Source of the DNA: Pirellulales bacterium
Lineage (GTDB): Bacteria; Planctomycetota; Planctomycetia; Pirellulales; JAICIG01
DNA: 17,096 bases
Direction of reading: 5' to 3'
NCBI GenBank assembly: GCA_025924495.1
Contig: JAICIG010000137.1
Span: 1-17,096, forward strand
Under the pieces are notes generated by a model. It made no database searches and was not told the origin of the DNA. It saw only the letters and a list, made by a program, of their open reading frames with translations. The position numbers and the translations under genes are program-made. Below, piece after piece: positions 6,985 through 15,081 of the stretch (the first letter of the stretch is position 1; each line of letters starts with the position of its first letter).

Positions 6985-9204
6985 TCAACCTCGCGGCTTG
7001 ACGGCCGCCGTCGTCGGCGCCACCCCTTTCTCGTACGGCGCCGCAGTCGCCTTGCTGCCCACAGGCGCCGCAAGCGGCGGTTCGGGCAGCAACAGCCGCA
7101 GCATGGCGAGCGAACAAGGCTCCAGCGGATACTGCGGCGAATCGATGACGCGCTGCGATTCGTCCTCGGGAATGGCCGTATCCATGACCAATTGCCAGCG
7201 CTGCCCTTCTTCCAGCTCGGGCAGCGTGAAATCGATTTTGGTGGCATGATCGGCATTGAACAACAACAGCAGCGTATCGCCGTTGATCTGCTCGCCATGC
7301 TCGTCGAGATCGACCTCCTGACCGAACAACTCGACGCCGAAGCTGCGCACGAAACTTGTCTGCCAGTCTTCGTCCGACATTTCATGGCCCGAAGTATCGA
7401 GCCAGGCGATATCGAGCGCCTCGCCGCCGTGAATGGCATGGCCGTGAAAGAATCGCCGGCGTTGCAGCACGGGCTGCTCTTTGACAATCGCAATGCACTT
7501 CTGCACGAACGCGAGCAATGATTGCTGCTCCGGCGTCAGATCCCATTTAAGCCAGGTCAGCTCATTGTCCTGGCAGTAGGCGTTGTTGTTGCCCTGCTGC
7601 GTATGGCCAATCTCGTCGCCGGCCAGAATCATCGACACGCCTTGCGAGAAGAGCAGCGTGGCCAGCAAATTTCGCTTCTTCTGTTCGCGCAGCTTGTTGA
7701 TCGCCGGGTCGTCCGTAGGCCCTTCGGCGCCGCAGTTCCAGCTATTGTTGTCCGATGCCCCATCGCGATTCTCTTCGCCATTGGCTTCGTTGTGCTTGTC
7801 GTTGTAAGAGACCAGGTCCTGCAGCGTGAAACCATCGTGGCAGGTGATGAAGTTGACGCTGGCATGCGGGCGGCGGTTGCTCCACTCATAAAGATCGCTC
7901 GAGCCGCAAAACCGCGTGGAGAACTCCGACACCATGCCGCTGTCCCCCTTCCAAAACTTCCGCACGCAGTCGCGATATTTTCCGTTCCACTCAGACCATA
8001 AGGCGGGAAAGTTGCCTACCTGGTAGCCGCCGGCCCCCAGGTCCCACGGCTCGGCAATCAGCTTGACCTGCGAAATGATCGGATCCTGATGGATGATGTC
8101 GAAGAAGGCGCCCAGCTTGTCCACCTCGTGCAGTTCGCGGGCCAGGGTGCTGGCCAAATCGAAGCGGAACCCGTCGATGTGCATGTCGGTGATCCAGTAC
8201 CGCAGACTGTCCATGATTAACTGCAGCACTCGCGGGTTGCGCATATTGAACGTGTTGCCGCAGCCGGTGAAATCCATGTAGTAGCGGGGATCTTCCGGGC
8301 TGACGCGATAGTAATTCGCATTGTCGATGCCGCGGAACGACAGCGTAGGCCCCATGTGATTGCCTTCGGCCGTATGGTTGTAGACCACATCGAGAATCAC
8401 TTCGATGCACGCCGAATGCAGGTTGCGCACCATCGTCTTGAATTCACGAACGGTATCGAGCGGCGTTTCGGCGGCCGAATAGCGGCTGGCCGGAGCAAAA
8501 AAGCCCAGCGTGTTGTAGCCCCAATAGTTGGAGAGCTTCTTGTCCACCAGGTGCCGGTCATCAATGAAGTGATGCACGGGCAACAGCTCGACGGCGGTAA
8601 CTCCCAACTTACGCAGGTAGCTCAGCGCTGCCTCGCAAGTCAATCCCGAATAGGTGCCCCGCATCAACTCCGGCACTTCCTGCTGGAGCTTCGTGAAGCC
8701 TTTCACGTGCATCTCATAGATCAAGGTCTTGTGCCACGGCACGTTAGGCGGGCGGTCGTCTCCCCAAGTAAATGCGGGATCGATCACGGCGGCCAACGGC
8801 GCAAAGGCGGCATTGTCGCGATCATCGAACGACAAATCGGCCGCTTCGTCGCCGATGCGGTAGCCCCACATCTCATCGCTCCAGCGCACGTCGCGCGCGA
8901 TGACTTTCGCGTAGGGATCGAGCACGACCTTCTTTGGATTGAAGCGATGGCCTTGCGCCGGCTCATAGGGGCCATGCACCCGATAGCCATAGAGCTGACC
9001 TGGCCGCGCGTCGGGCAGGTAGCAGTGCCAGACCATGTCGGTCTGCTCCATCATCGCAATGCAGTCCGATTCCTGCTTCGCGTCGACGCTAGCGAACAGA
9101 CACAGTTCCACCTTGGTCGCGGATTCCGAGTAGAGGGTGAAATTCACGCCGCTGCCGTCCCACGTGGCGCCTAACGGATAGGGATGTCCTGGCCAAACTC
9201 TCAT
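6985..9204 (-). CDS. glgX: Glycogen debranching enzyme GlgX / isoamylase-type (GH13)
   Basis: The 739-residue protein begins with a CBM48-type N-terminal domain (about 8-110; GHPYPLGATWDGSGVNFTLYS, YGYRVHGPY) and continues into a GH13 barrel. All four signature regions are present: DVVYNH (272-277), GFRFDLAS with nucleophile Asp349, IAEPWDLG with acid/base Glu385, and TCHDGFT with His456-Asp457. It should hydrolyse alpha-1,6 branches of glycogen or limit dextrins in the cytoplasm. The last 30 or so residues are an Ala/Pro/Lys-rich tail that looks disordered. ATG at 9204 is chosen because AAGGAG (9211-9216) is six bases before it and the family's N-terminus (RVWPGHPYPLG) follows at once; the longer frame up to 9330 adds 42 unrelated residues. 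No other glycogen gene is in the window. Confidence 0.95.
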   Translation of the reverse strand: MRVWPGHPYPLGATWDGSGVNFTLYSESATKVELCLFASVDAKQESDCIAMMEQTDMVWHCYLPDARPGQLYGYRVHGPYEPAQGHRFNPKKVVLDPYAKVIARDVRWSDEMWGYRIGDEAADLSFDDRDNAAFAPLAAVIDPAFTWGDDRPPNVPWHKTLIYEMHVKGFTKLQQEVPELMRGTYSGLTCEAALSYLRKLGVTAVELLPVHHFIDDRHLVDKKLSNYWGYNTLGFFAPASRYSAAETPLDTVREFKTMVRNLHSACIEVILDVVYNHTAEGNHMGPTLSFRGIDNANYYRVSPEDPRYYMDFTGCGNTFNMRNPRVLQLIMDSLRYWITDMHIDGFRFDLASTLARELHEVDKLGAFFDIIHQDPIISQVKLIAEPWDLGAGGYQVGNFPALWSEWNGKYRDCVRKFWKGDSGMVSEFSTRFCGSSDLYEWSNRRPHASVNFITCHDGFTLQDLVSYNDKHNEANGEENRDGASDNNSWNCGAEGPTDDPAINKLREQKKRNLLATLLFSQGVSMILAGDEIGHTQQGNNNAYCQDNELTWLKWDLTPEQQSLLAFVQKCIAIVKEQPVLQRRRFFHGHAIHGGEALDIAWLDTSGHEMSDEDWQTSFVRSFGVELFGQEVDLDEHGEQINGDTLLLLFNADHATKIDFTLPELEEGQRWQLVMDTAIPEDESQRVIDSPQYPLEPCSLAMLRLLLPEPPLAAPVGSKATAAPYEKGVAPTTAAVKPRG

Positions 9205-9313
9205 GGAATACTCCTTATCGCGCAGAGCATCTTTTGAGCGGATTGATCCGGGCGCGCGACCACCCCGGTGGAAAAGCTGGAGACGTGCTAACTGCAAATG
9301 CCGCGCCGCACTC

Positions 9314-9343
9314 ACCTTAGCCCCGCGCAACGAGCGCCGTCAA
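9314..9343 (-). promoter_or_regulatory. Candidate promoter for the glycogen debranching gene
   Basis: On the minus strand TTGACG (9338-9343) and TAAGGT (9314-9319) are separated by 18 bases, about 110 bases before the ATG at 9204. This resembles a sigma-70-type promoter with an imperfect -10. The 280-base gap 9205-9484 holds no gene. Confidence 0.3.
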
Positions 9344-9424
9344 TGTAATTCGGCCCTTTACCTCGCAATCAGCGGCGCCATCAGTTCGAAGGCAGTTGCC
9401 CGCCCAGCGACCAACACTCGCCCC

Positions 9425-9447
9425 CGCTGGCGGTTGATCTGCCAGCG
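9425..9447 (-). terminator. Hairpin after the deacetylase-esterase unit, possible terminator without T-run
   Basis: CGCTGGC and GCCAGCG form a perfect seven-pair stem, extendable by one G-T and one G-C pair, around a short loop. It lies 38 bases beyond the esterase stop at 9485. No T-run follows on the minus strand, so factor-independent termination is uncertain. Confidence 0.35.
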
Positions 9448-9484
9448 CCATGACATTTCCGACTACAGAGGTTGCCCGCTCGGC

Positions 9485-10615
9485 TCATTTCAACAGCGGC
9501 TCGAGGATTCTTGCGAAGGCATCGGCCTGGCGCATAAAACCCAGATCTGTCGGATGCGAGCTGTCGACGGTTCCCTCGTTGTCGTCCCCGAGCAGATGAT
9601 CGGCCGGCAGATAATGCAGGCCCTGCACGCCAGCCGCGACGAGCTTCTCGTAGGCAGCCCGAAGTGCAGCGTGGTTCGCCTCGTTGCGCTGCCGCTTTCC
9701 GGCCAGTAGGTGCGTATCGGTGTAGAATCGATCTTCGACCAGCACGATGGGCGTCTGCGGATGCGCCTTGCGCAGCGTTTGCACAAACGGCTCGACGCGC
9801 TCAGTGACTTCCTGTGCGTTCATGTTAGGCAAACAATCGAGCACATACACGGCCGGATCGAGCTCGGCCAAGAGCGTCGCCAGTTCGGGCTCCATCTTGC
9901 CGTTGCCGGAGAACCCGAGATTGATCACCGACCAATCGAAACGCCGCCCCAGGATCGCGCTGTGCACCATGCCGGGACGAGAGGCGCAGCCGCCTTGGGT
10001 AATCGAAGTTCCGTAGAATAGGATCGGCCGCTCGCGCCCAGCCGGCCGCGGATCGGCCTTCGAGAGCTTGCTGTCTTTTGCAATGCCGATCTCGACGCTC
10101 GAAACGCCGTTATACAGCGGCAGATAAAGCAGATACTCGCGGCTTCCCTCAGGCAACCCGCCGACGAGCGCGACTTCGTTTGTCGGCGCCGTCGGGCGTC
10201 CATTGGCCAGCCAGCGCCAACGGCCGCCGCTCTTCACGTACAGATCGAGCCCGCTAACGCCGGTGGCGGGCATGTGAGGCATCGCCAGATTCTCAGAAAT
10301 CAACGTCCAGCGGGCGTGAATCTTTGTAGCGTCGGTCCCAAAGCGGGCGCAAATGCCGGTCGAGTTGCGGCTCAAGCTCCAGACCGGCGGACGCACGACG
10401 CCGTCGGCCTTGCCCGGCAAGCGGTCGTACGGCGCCTTGGTATCGCTCCAGCCTTGCCCTTCCAACGGGAGGCTCTTCAAGTCGTACCACAGCAGCGATC
10501 CATCGGCCGAACTCTTCGCCTGAGCCGGATCGAGCGTTTCGGCGGCTCTCAGCGGCGACGCCGACGCCGAACAGAGTAAAGCCAGAACGAGCGCTCGCGA
10601 CAGTAGGCAGATCAT
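9485..10615 (-). CDS. Exported SGNH/GDSL-family esterase with N-terminal GxDLY module
   Basis: The 376-residue product has a signal peptide (1-24, LALLCSASASPLRAA). Residues about 30-190 form a beta-rich module containing the GxDLY signature (GLDLY at 122-126). A GDSL-like hydrolase domain of the Lipase_GDSL_3 type follows from about 195: GTSITQG with nucleophile Ser204, NLGFSGNGKME with Gly and Asn for the oxyanion hole, PNMN around 263-266, and DSSHPTDLGF with Asp351 and His354 completing the triad. Such enzymes deacylate, often removing acetyl groups from carbohydrates; the substrate here is unknown. GAGGAG (10622-10627) sits six bases before the ATG. It starts only 18 bases after the end of the PIG-L gene, so the two form an operon. 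Export puts this enzyme outside the cytoplasm, unlike its signal-less partner. Confidence 0.88.
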   Translation of the reverse strand: MICLLSRALVLALLCSASASPLRAAETLDPAQAKSSADGSLLWYDLKSLPLEGQGWSDTKAPYDRLPGKADGVVRPPVWSLSRNSTGICARFGTDATKIHARWTLISENLAMPHMPATGVSGLDLYVKSGGRWRWLANGRPTAPTNEVALVGGLPEGSREYLLYLPLYNGVSSVEIGIAKDSKLSKADPRPAGRERPILFYGTSITQGGCASRPGMVHSAILGRRFDWSVINLGFSGNGKMEPELATLLAELDPAVYVLDCLPNMNAQEVTERVEPFVQTLRKAHPQTPIVLVEDRFYTDTHLLAGKRQRNEANHAALRAAYEKLVAAGVQGLHYLPADHLLGDDNEGTVDSSHPTDLGFMRQADAFARILEPLLK

Positions 10616-10633
10616 CAGGTGCTCCTCAAAGTA

Positions 10634-11326
10634 TTAAAGAATGTCTCGCGGGTACTGGTCGACCACCCGTAGCGCCTCGGCGTAGCGAACGCCGCACGTC
10701 TTGCCGCGATAAGCGGCTAGCGTTTCCTTCATTTGCTGCGCGCCGTCAAGCTTGCCTGACTGGTAAGGTTCGTTTCGCACGAGCGCCATGAACTCGCCGA
10801 GCCAATCGATGGCGGCCGGCCAGACTTCGCTGACATCGACGAACGTGTCGGGCTCGAAACCGATCGTATGCCGAGGCCCATTGTCGTACATGTATTGAAA
10901 GCGCGGCCCCTTCACCGGCCGCTCCAATAGCGAGGCGGAGTAGCGCAGAGCAATTTCGCTCAACTGCGAGGCGACGACGTGATCGTCGTGGTGGTCGTGC
11001 CGCCAGAGATAAAGCGCGATGTCAGGCTCGATGTCGGCCACCGCTCGGGCGACGGCCAGCTTGGTCTTGTCGTTGACGTCGAACCGATGCGAGAGGAAAT
11101 CGAGGTAACGCATCTCGACGCCGCGCGCCCGGCAAAGCGCCTTCGTGCCGTCGAGCAGTTCCTGCTGGCGGTTGCCGATCGGCGCCCAGTTGCTATAGTC
11201 GCCGATCAGCGACAGGATCACCACGCGATAATGCTTAGCGACCGCTTGCAGCAAAATGCCTGGCACGCCGAACACGCAGTCGTCGTAATGCGCCCCGATC
11301 GCCAACAAGGTTTTTTCGCGAGCCAT
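10634..11326 (-). CDS. PIG-L family (LmbE-like) deacetylase
   Basis: The 230-residue cytoplasmic protein opens with the metal-binding loop of the PIG-L/LmbE family, AIGAHYDDC, equivalent to the usual AHPDDE: His13, Asp15 and Asp16 are kept. The proline is Tyr14 and the usual glutamate is Cys17. The second motif, LWRHDHHDDHVVAS, supplies the third ligand, probably His116. The family contains zinc-dependent N-deacetylases acting on GlcNAc-type groups in lipids, small glycosides or disaccharides. Asp15, the general base in characterised members, is present, so activity is plausible despite the changed loop. Length is normal. The gene is first in a minus-strand pair with the esterase (18-base gap) and is divergent from the GntR gene across 212 bases, suggesting shared control. 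Confidence 0.88.
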   Translation of the reverse strand: MAREKTLLAIGAHYDDCVFGVPGILLQAVAKHYRVVILSLIGDYSNWAPIGNRQQELLDGTKALCRARGVEMRYLDFLSHRFDVNDKTKLAVARAVADIEPDIALYLWRHDHHDDHVVASQLSEIALRYSASLLERPVKGPRFQYMYDNGPRHTIGFEPDTFVDVSEVWPAAIDWLGEFMALVRNEPYQSGKLDGAQQMKETLAAYRGKTCGVRYAEALRVVDQYPRDIL

Positions 11327-11402
11327 ACCAGCCGGTCCTAGTTTGTTTTGCTACGATCTGCAGGGTCTTGAAGTCTTGCGGCAACATCTCGCCCGCGATC
11401 GT

Positions 11403-11411
11403 GATTGTCAA
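11403..11411. promoter_or_regulatory. Half-site of the putative GntR operator near the deacetylase gene
   Basis: GATTGTCAA matches nine bases of the bottom-strand reading of the palindrome at 11445-11458. A second partial match, GACAATT, lies at 11435-11441. Their spread toward the deacetylase gene would allow control of both divergent units. Confidence 0.35.
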
Positions 11412-11444
11412 GTCGCATGCGAAGCCCGCAATTCGACAATTGCA

Positions 11445-11458
11445 GATTGTTGACAATC
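11445..11458. promoter_or_regulatory. Putative GntR/FCD operator palindrome GATTGT-TG-ACAATC
   Basis: Two six-base arms are perfect inverted repeats around a two-base centre. The shape, an ATTGT...ACAAT dyad, fits operators known for FCD-type GntR regulators. It overlaps possible -35 hexamers (TTGTTG at 11448-11453 or TTGACA at 11450-11455) and lies 81 bases before the GntR start. Binding by the adjacent regulator is inferred. Confidence 0.55.
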
Positions 11459-11475
11459 CACATTCGGCCTATCAT
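11448..11475 (+). promoter_or_regulatory. Candidate promoter of the GntR-cytochrome-DUF1501 operon
   Basis: TATCAT at 11470-11475 may serve as -10. TTGTTG at 11448-11453 gives a 16-base spacer; the better hexamer TTGACA at 11450 gives only 14. The palindrome covers the -35 region, which would suit autorepression. Confidence 0.35.
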
Positions 11476-11538
11476 GCTCGAACCGTGCGGGTCTCGACGC
11501 CCGCCTAGCAACTGCCATGGCACGGGCATTTCAAGCCA

Positions 11539-12207
11539 ATGATAAAACCAAACGCCAAGCCCGCTCCCCGGTCCGGACATGCGAACGGCGCCGCTCCGAC
11601 TACCTCTTTGCCGGCGGTCCGCACGGTGCGCGAACAGGTGACCGATCGGCTGCGCCAAGCGATCTTGTCCGGCCGGTTTCGCGAGGGCCAGCGATTGAAG
11701 GAGACGGAACTGGCCAGCGAACTAGGCGTAAGCCGCGGGCCGATTCGCGATGCCCTGCTGCAGCTCACCAGCGAAGGCGCGCTGGAGTATCAGCCGAATT
11801 GCGGCGTCGAGGTGGCGCCGCCTGCCAACGATGCCGTCCGCAGCGTGTTGGTCTCGCTGCGCCGCACGATCGAAGCTAACGCGTTGCGGCTGGCGTTTCC
11901 GCATCTTTCCGCCGCCGACATCGCCTCCTGGGAAGGAATTCTGGCGGAGCTGCGCGCCGCCTGCGATGCGGAAGATTTTCCGCGGGTCGTCGAGAGCGAC
12001 ATGGCATATCATCGCTGGGTGGTCGAGCAAGCGCGCGAGCCGGAGCTGTTGAGCGTATGGCTGCGAATCGTAATGCGGCTCCGGCTTGTCTATTCGCGCC
12101 ACAAGAGCCTCAAAGAAGTCGCGCCCGAACACGCTCGCGTGGTCAAGGCAGTGCGCCGTGGCAATGTGGAAGCGGCCGTCAAGGCGCTGGAGGCGAACAT
12201 CCGATGA
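11539..12207 (+). CDS. GntR-family transcriptional regulator, FCD (FadR) subfamily
   Basis: The 222-residue protein has a winged helix-turn-helix at about 28-92 (TVREQVTDRLRQAILSGRF, then LASELGVSRGPIRDALLQL). An all-helical FCD ligand-binding domain spans about 98-222. FCD domains usually hold a metal with one Asp and three His. Here Asp154 and His158 (DMAYH) and His198 (EHARVV) are in place, but where the last His is often found the protein reads EANIR with Asn220, two residues before the end. Ligand or metal binding may therefore differ. The TGA overlaps the next start as ATGA, implying translational coupling to the cytochrome gene. The likely operator upstream suggests that it controls its own operon and the divergent deacetylase-esterase pair. 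The effector is unknown. The ribosome binding site is weak. Confidence 0.92.
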   Translation: MIKPNAKPAPRSGHANGAAPTTSLPAVRTVREQVTDRLRQAILSGRFREGQRLKETELASELGVSRGPIRDALLQLTSEGALEYQPNCGVEVAPPANDAVRSVLVSLRRTIEANALRLAFPHLSAADIASWEGILAELRAACDAEDFPRVVESDMAYHRWVVEQAREPELLSVWLRIVMRLRLVYSRHKSLKEVAPEHARVVKAVRRGNVEAAVKALEANIR

Positions 12208-15068
12208 ACGCCGGCCGGCGATTAGCTCTGTGCGCAGGCGTGCTTGCCGCTACTTTGTGCTGCGAAGTTTGCGCTGCAAAGGCTGAGGATGCAAAGGCCG
12301 CAATCGCGGCGGAGAAGTTGTTCGCCGCCGAAATCTATCCGCTCTTCAAAGCACGCTGCTTTGGCTGCCATGGAGATAACGCAGAAGAGGTGAGCGGCGA
12401 GTTGGACCTGCGCAGCCGCGAAGCGGCGCTCCAGGGGGGCGCCAGCGGCGAGGCGGCCCTTGTCCCGGGCAAACCGGAAGAAAGCCCGCTGTTCATTGCC
12501 GTCAGCCGCCGCGATCCTGACCTGGCGATGCCGCCGAAGGAAAACGACAAGCTCTCGGCGAAAGAAATTGAGGCGATTCGAAGTTGGATCGCCTCAGGCG
12601 CGCCATGGCCTTCGGCCGCGCGGCGGGCCGAATTGACGAAGGATGGCTCCTGGAAGCAGGCCGACGGCGTCGCCGTTCGCACCAGCGGAGGACTTTCGCC
12701 GGAATGGACGAATCGCAAATACGCGCCGGCGGGGCTGTGGGCCTATCAGCCCATCACGAAACTTCCAGCGCCGGCAGGATATGGCGGCAAGAACGAAATC
12801 GACGCTTTTATTGAGCAGCGATTGGGGGCGCTGGGCCTGGCGACGGCGCCGGGGGCTGATCGCCTGACGCTGATCCGCCGCGCCACGTTCGATCTGCTCG
12901 GCCTGCCGCCGACGACTGAAGAGGTCGACGCTTTCAGCGCCGATCCCGACGACGACGACCGGGCATTCGCCAACGTGGTCGAACGGCTATTGGCCTCGCC
13001 TCACTATGGCGAGCGGATGGCTCGGCATTGGCTAGACGTGGTCCGCTACGCAGATTCCTCCGGGTTTGCCAACGACTATGAGCGCGGCAATGCCTGGCGC
13101 TACCGCGACTACGTGATCCGCTCTTTCAATGCCGACAAGCCGTACGACCAATTCGTTCGCGAGCAGATCGCCGGCGACGAGATCGATCCGCACAATCCAG
13201 AACTGATTGTGGCCGTTGGTTTCCTGCGTATGGGCCCCTGGGAGCTGACCGGCATGGAAGTACCCAAGGTGGCTCGGCAGCGGTTTCTCGACGACGTCAC
13301 CAACAGCGTGGGCGAGACGTTTCTGGCTCACTCGCTGCAATGCGCACGCTGCCACGATCACAAGTTCGATCCCATCCCGACGCGCGACTATTACGCGATC
13401 CAAGCCTGCTTCGCCACGACTCAGATGGCCGAGCGGCCTGCGGCGTTTCTGCCGCAGGAGAACACGCTCGACGGCTTCCAGGATGAGATTTATCTGCACC
13501 GCTCTCGCCAGCGGCACGAGCAGGCGCTCGAAGAGCTCGATCGGCATTCGATCGATGCGGCGCAGCGCTGGCTGGTCGACAACCAATTGAACGCCACCGA
13601 GTTCGAGCAGGCGCTCGAAGAAATCTCGACTCGTAAGCGGGCAGGCGCCAAAATTCGCGGTCGATACGATCAAGCGCGAGCGCTGATGCTGAAGCGCGGC
13701 ATCGCAGAATCCGAGATCCCGCCGCGATTCGCCGGTCTGTCGCCGGAGCAGATTGGAGTGGATCGCATCGCGCGAAAAGGGCTGGAGCGATTGGCCTGGG
13801 AATTAGATCGCTATCGGCCGTTCGCCTTCTCGGTCTACGACGGACCGACGCTGCAACTGACTTCGGTCACGGCGCCGCAACGTCTGCCGAAGGACCTCGC
13901 GCAAGGCGAGCTGGAACGAACGTGCATTCTGGCGGGGGGCGATCCCTTTTCGCCCGCCCAGCCCGTTTCTCCCGGCGTGCTCAGCGCCGTCGGCGCGATT
14001 CCCCAAGCGAAGATTCCTGCGGAAGCATCGGGCCGGCGTCTTGCCTTGGCCGAGTGGATTGCCGACCCGCAGCATCCGCTGACGAGCCGCGTGATCGTCA
14101 ACCGCGTCTGGCAGTGGCACTTTGGCCAGGCTTTGGCCGAAAACCCCAACAACTTCGGTTCGACCGGCAAACCGCCGACTCATCCGGAACTGCTCGACTG
14201 GCTGGCCGCCTCGCTCATCGAGCGCGGCTGGTCGCTCAAGCAATTGCATCGCACGATCATGGCTTCGGCCGCCTACCGTCGCTCGTGCGAACATCGCGAT
14301 CGCAAGGCGCTCGCCGAACTTGATCCGACCGGTTCCAGCTACGCCGTATTCAGGCCGCGACGCCTCGCCGCCGAGGAACTGCGCGACGGCATGCTCCGCG
14401 TGTCGGGCGAGTTGAACGTGGCGCTGGGCGGCGCGCCGGTGCGTCCGGAAATCAACCTCGAAGCCGCATTACAGCCGCGGCAAGTGATGGGCACGCTGGC
14501 CGCGGCCTGGAAGCCCAGCCCACGGCCGCAAGACCGCCATCGCCGTTCGATCTACGCGCTGAAGTTGCGTGGACTGCGCGACCCGTTCTACGAAGTCTTC
14601 AATGAGCCGAGTCCCGACCTGTCGTGCGAGCGCCGCGAAGCCTCGACCGTTACTCCGCAAGTCTTCAGCTTGTTCAACGGCCAGGCGACCTACGATCGAG
14701 CGGTGGCGCTGGCCGCGCTCGCGCTCAGAGTCGCACGCGATGAGAATGCCGCGGTGCAGGCGATCTATCGCCGCGCCTTCGGCCGCTCTGCGACGGCCGA
14801 AGAGGCACAGGCGGCCGTCAACCACTGGCGCCGGATGACGGCACGACACGAGAAGTTGTCGTTCGCCAAGGCTGACCGCCCGCGCGAGGTCGTCCGAGAA
14901 ACTATCGAGGAGAATACCGGCACGAAGTTCACCTTTGCGGAGCCGCTCGACGAATATGCCGAATTCACGCCCGACGCGGAGTTCGCCGACGTTGACGCTC
15001 GCACTCGCGGGCTGGCGGAGCTGTGTCTGGCGATCTTCAACTCGAACGAGTTCGCATTTGTATATTGA
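12204..15068 (+). CDS. Planctomycete cytochrome c-like protein with PSCyt1, DUF1549 and DUF1553 (PSD1) domains
   Basis: The 954-residue product has a signal peptide (about 1-25, ALCAGVLAATLCCEVCAAKA). Next is a PSCyt1 cytochrome-like domain (about 35-135) with haem motif CFGCH at 52-56 and a possible axial Met109 in AMPP. DUF1549/PSCyt2 (about 195-405) contains RHWLDVVRYADSSGF and a second CxxCH, CARCH at 380-384, inside the typical block CARCHDHKFDPIPTRDYY. DUF1553/PSD1 covers about 605-945 (ADPQHPLTSRVIVNRVWQ, PPTHPELLDWLA). A charged helical linker lies at 425-535. Two haems bound in the periplasm are expected. Family function is not established; a role with DUF1501 in handling complex substrates has been suggested. 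The start at 12204 is set by the ATGA overlap with the GntR gene and the signal peptide; the longer open frame from 12057 is overlap only. DUF1501 follows after 13 bases. Confidence 0.93.
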   Translation: MNAGRRLALCAGVLAATLCCEVCAAKAEDAKAAIAAEKLFAAEIYPLFKARCFGCHGDNAEEVSGELDLRSREAALQGGASGEAALVPGKPEESPLFIAVSRRDPDLAMPPKENDKLSAKEIEAIRSWIASGAPWPSAARRAELTKDGSWKQADGVAVRTSGGLSPEWTNRKYAPAGLWAYQPITKLPAPAGYGGKNEIDAFIEQRLGALGLATAPGADRLTLIRRATFDLLGLPPTTEEVDAFSADPDDDDRAFANVVERLLASPHYGERMARHWLDVVRYADSSGFANDYERGNAWRYRDYVIRSFNADKPYDQFVREQIAGDEIDPHNPELIVAVGFLRMGPWELTGMEVPKVARQRFLDDVTNSVGETFLAHSLQCARCHDHKFDPIPTRDYYAIQACFATTQMAERPAAFLPQENTLDGFQDEIYLHRSRQRHEQALEELDRHSIDAAQRWLVDNQLNATEFEQALEEISTRKRAGAKIRGRYDQARALMLKRGIAESEIPPRFAGLSPEQIGVDRIARKGLERLAWELDRYRPFAFSVYDGPTLQLTSVTAPQRLPKDLAQGELERTCILAGGDPFSPAQPVSPGVLSAVGAIPQAKIPAEASGRRLALAEWIADPQHPLTSRVIVNRVWQWHFGQALAENPNNFGSTGKPPTHPELLDWLAASLIERGWSLKQLHRTIMASAAYRRSCEHRDRKALAELDPTGSSYAVFRPRRLAAEELRDGMLRVSGELNVALGGAPVRPEINLEAALQPRQVMGTLAAAWKPSPRPQDRHRRSIYALKLRGLRDPFYEVFNEPSPDLSCERREASTVTPQVFSLFNGQATYDRAVALAALALRVARDENAAVQAIYRRAFGRSATAEEAQAAVNHWRRMTARHEKLSFAKADRPREVVRETIEENTGTKFTFAEPLDEYAEFTPDAEFADVDARTRGLAELCLAIFNSNEFAFVY

Positions 15069-15081
15069 ACGAGGTGCTGCA

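Noticed and set aside
8356..9174. Plus-strand frame of 272 codons inside the glycogen debranching gene
   Set aside because: It is a shadow of GlgX, whose catalytic motifs are all present on the other strand.
9205..9330. 42-codon upstream extension of the GlgX frame
   Set aside because: It has no family similarity. The ATG at 9204 has AAGGAG at ideal spacing and the family N-terminus follows directly.
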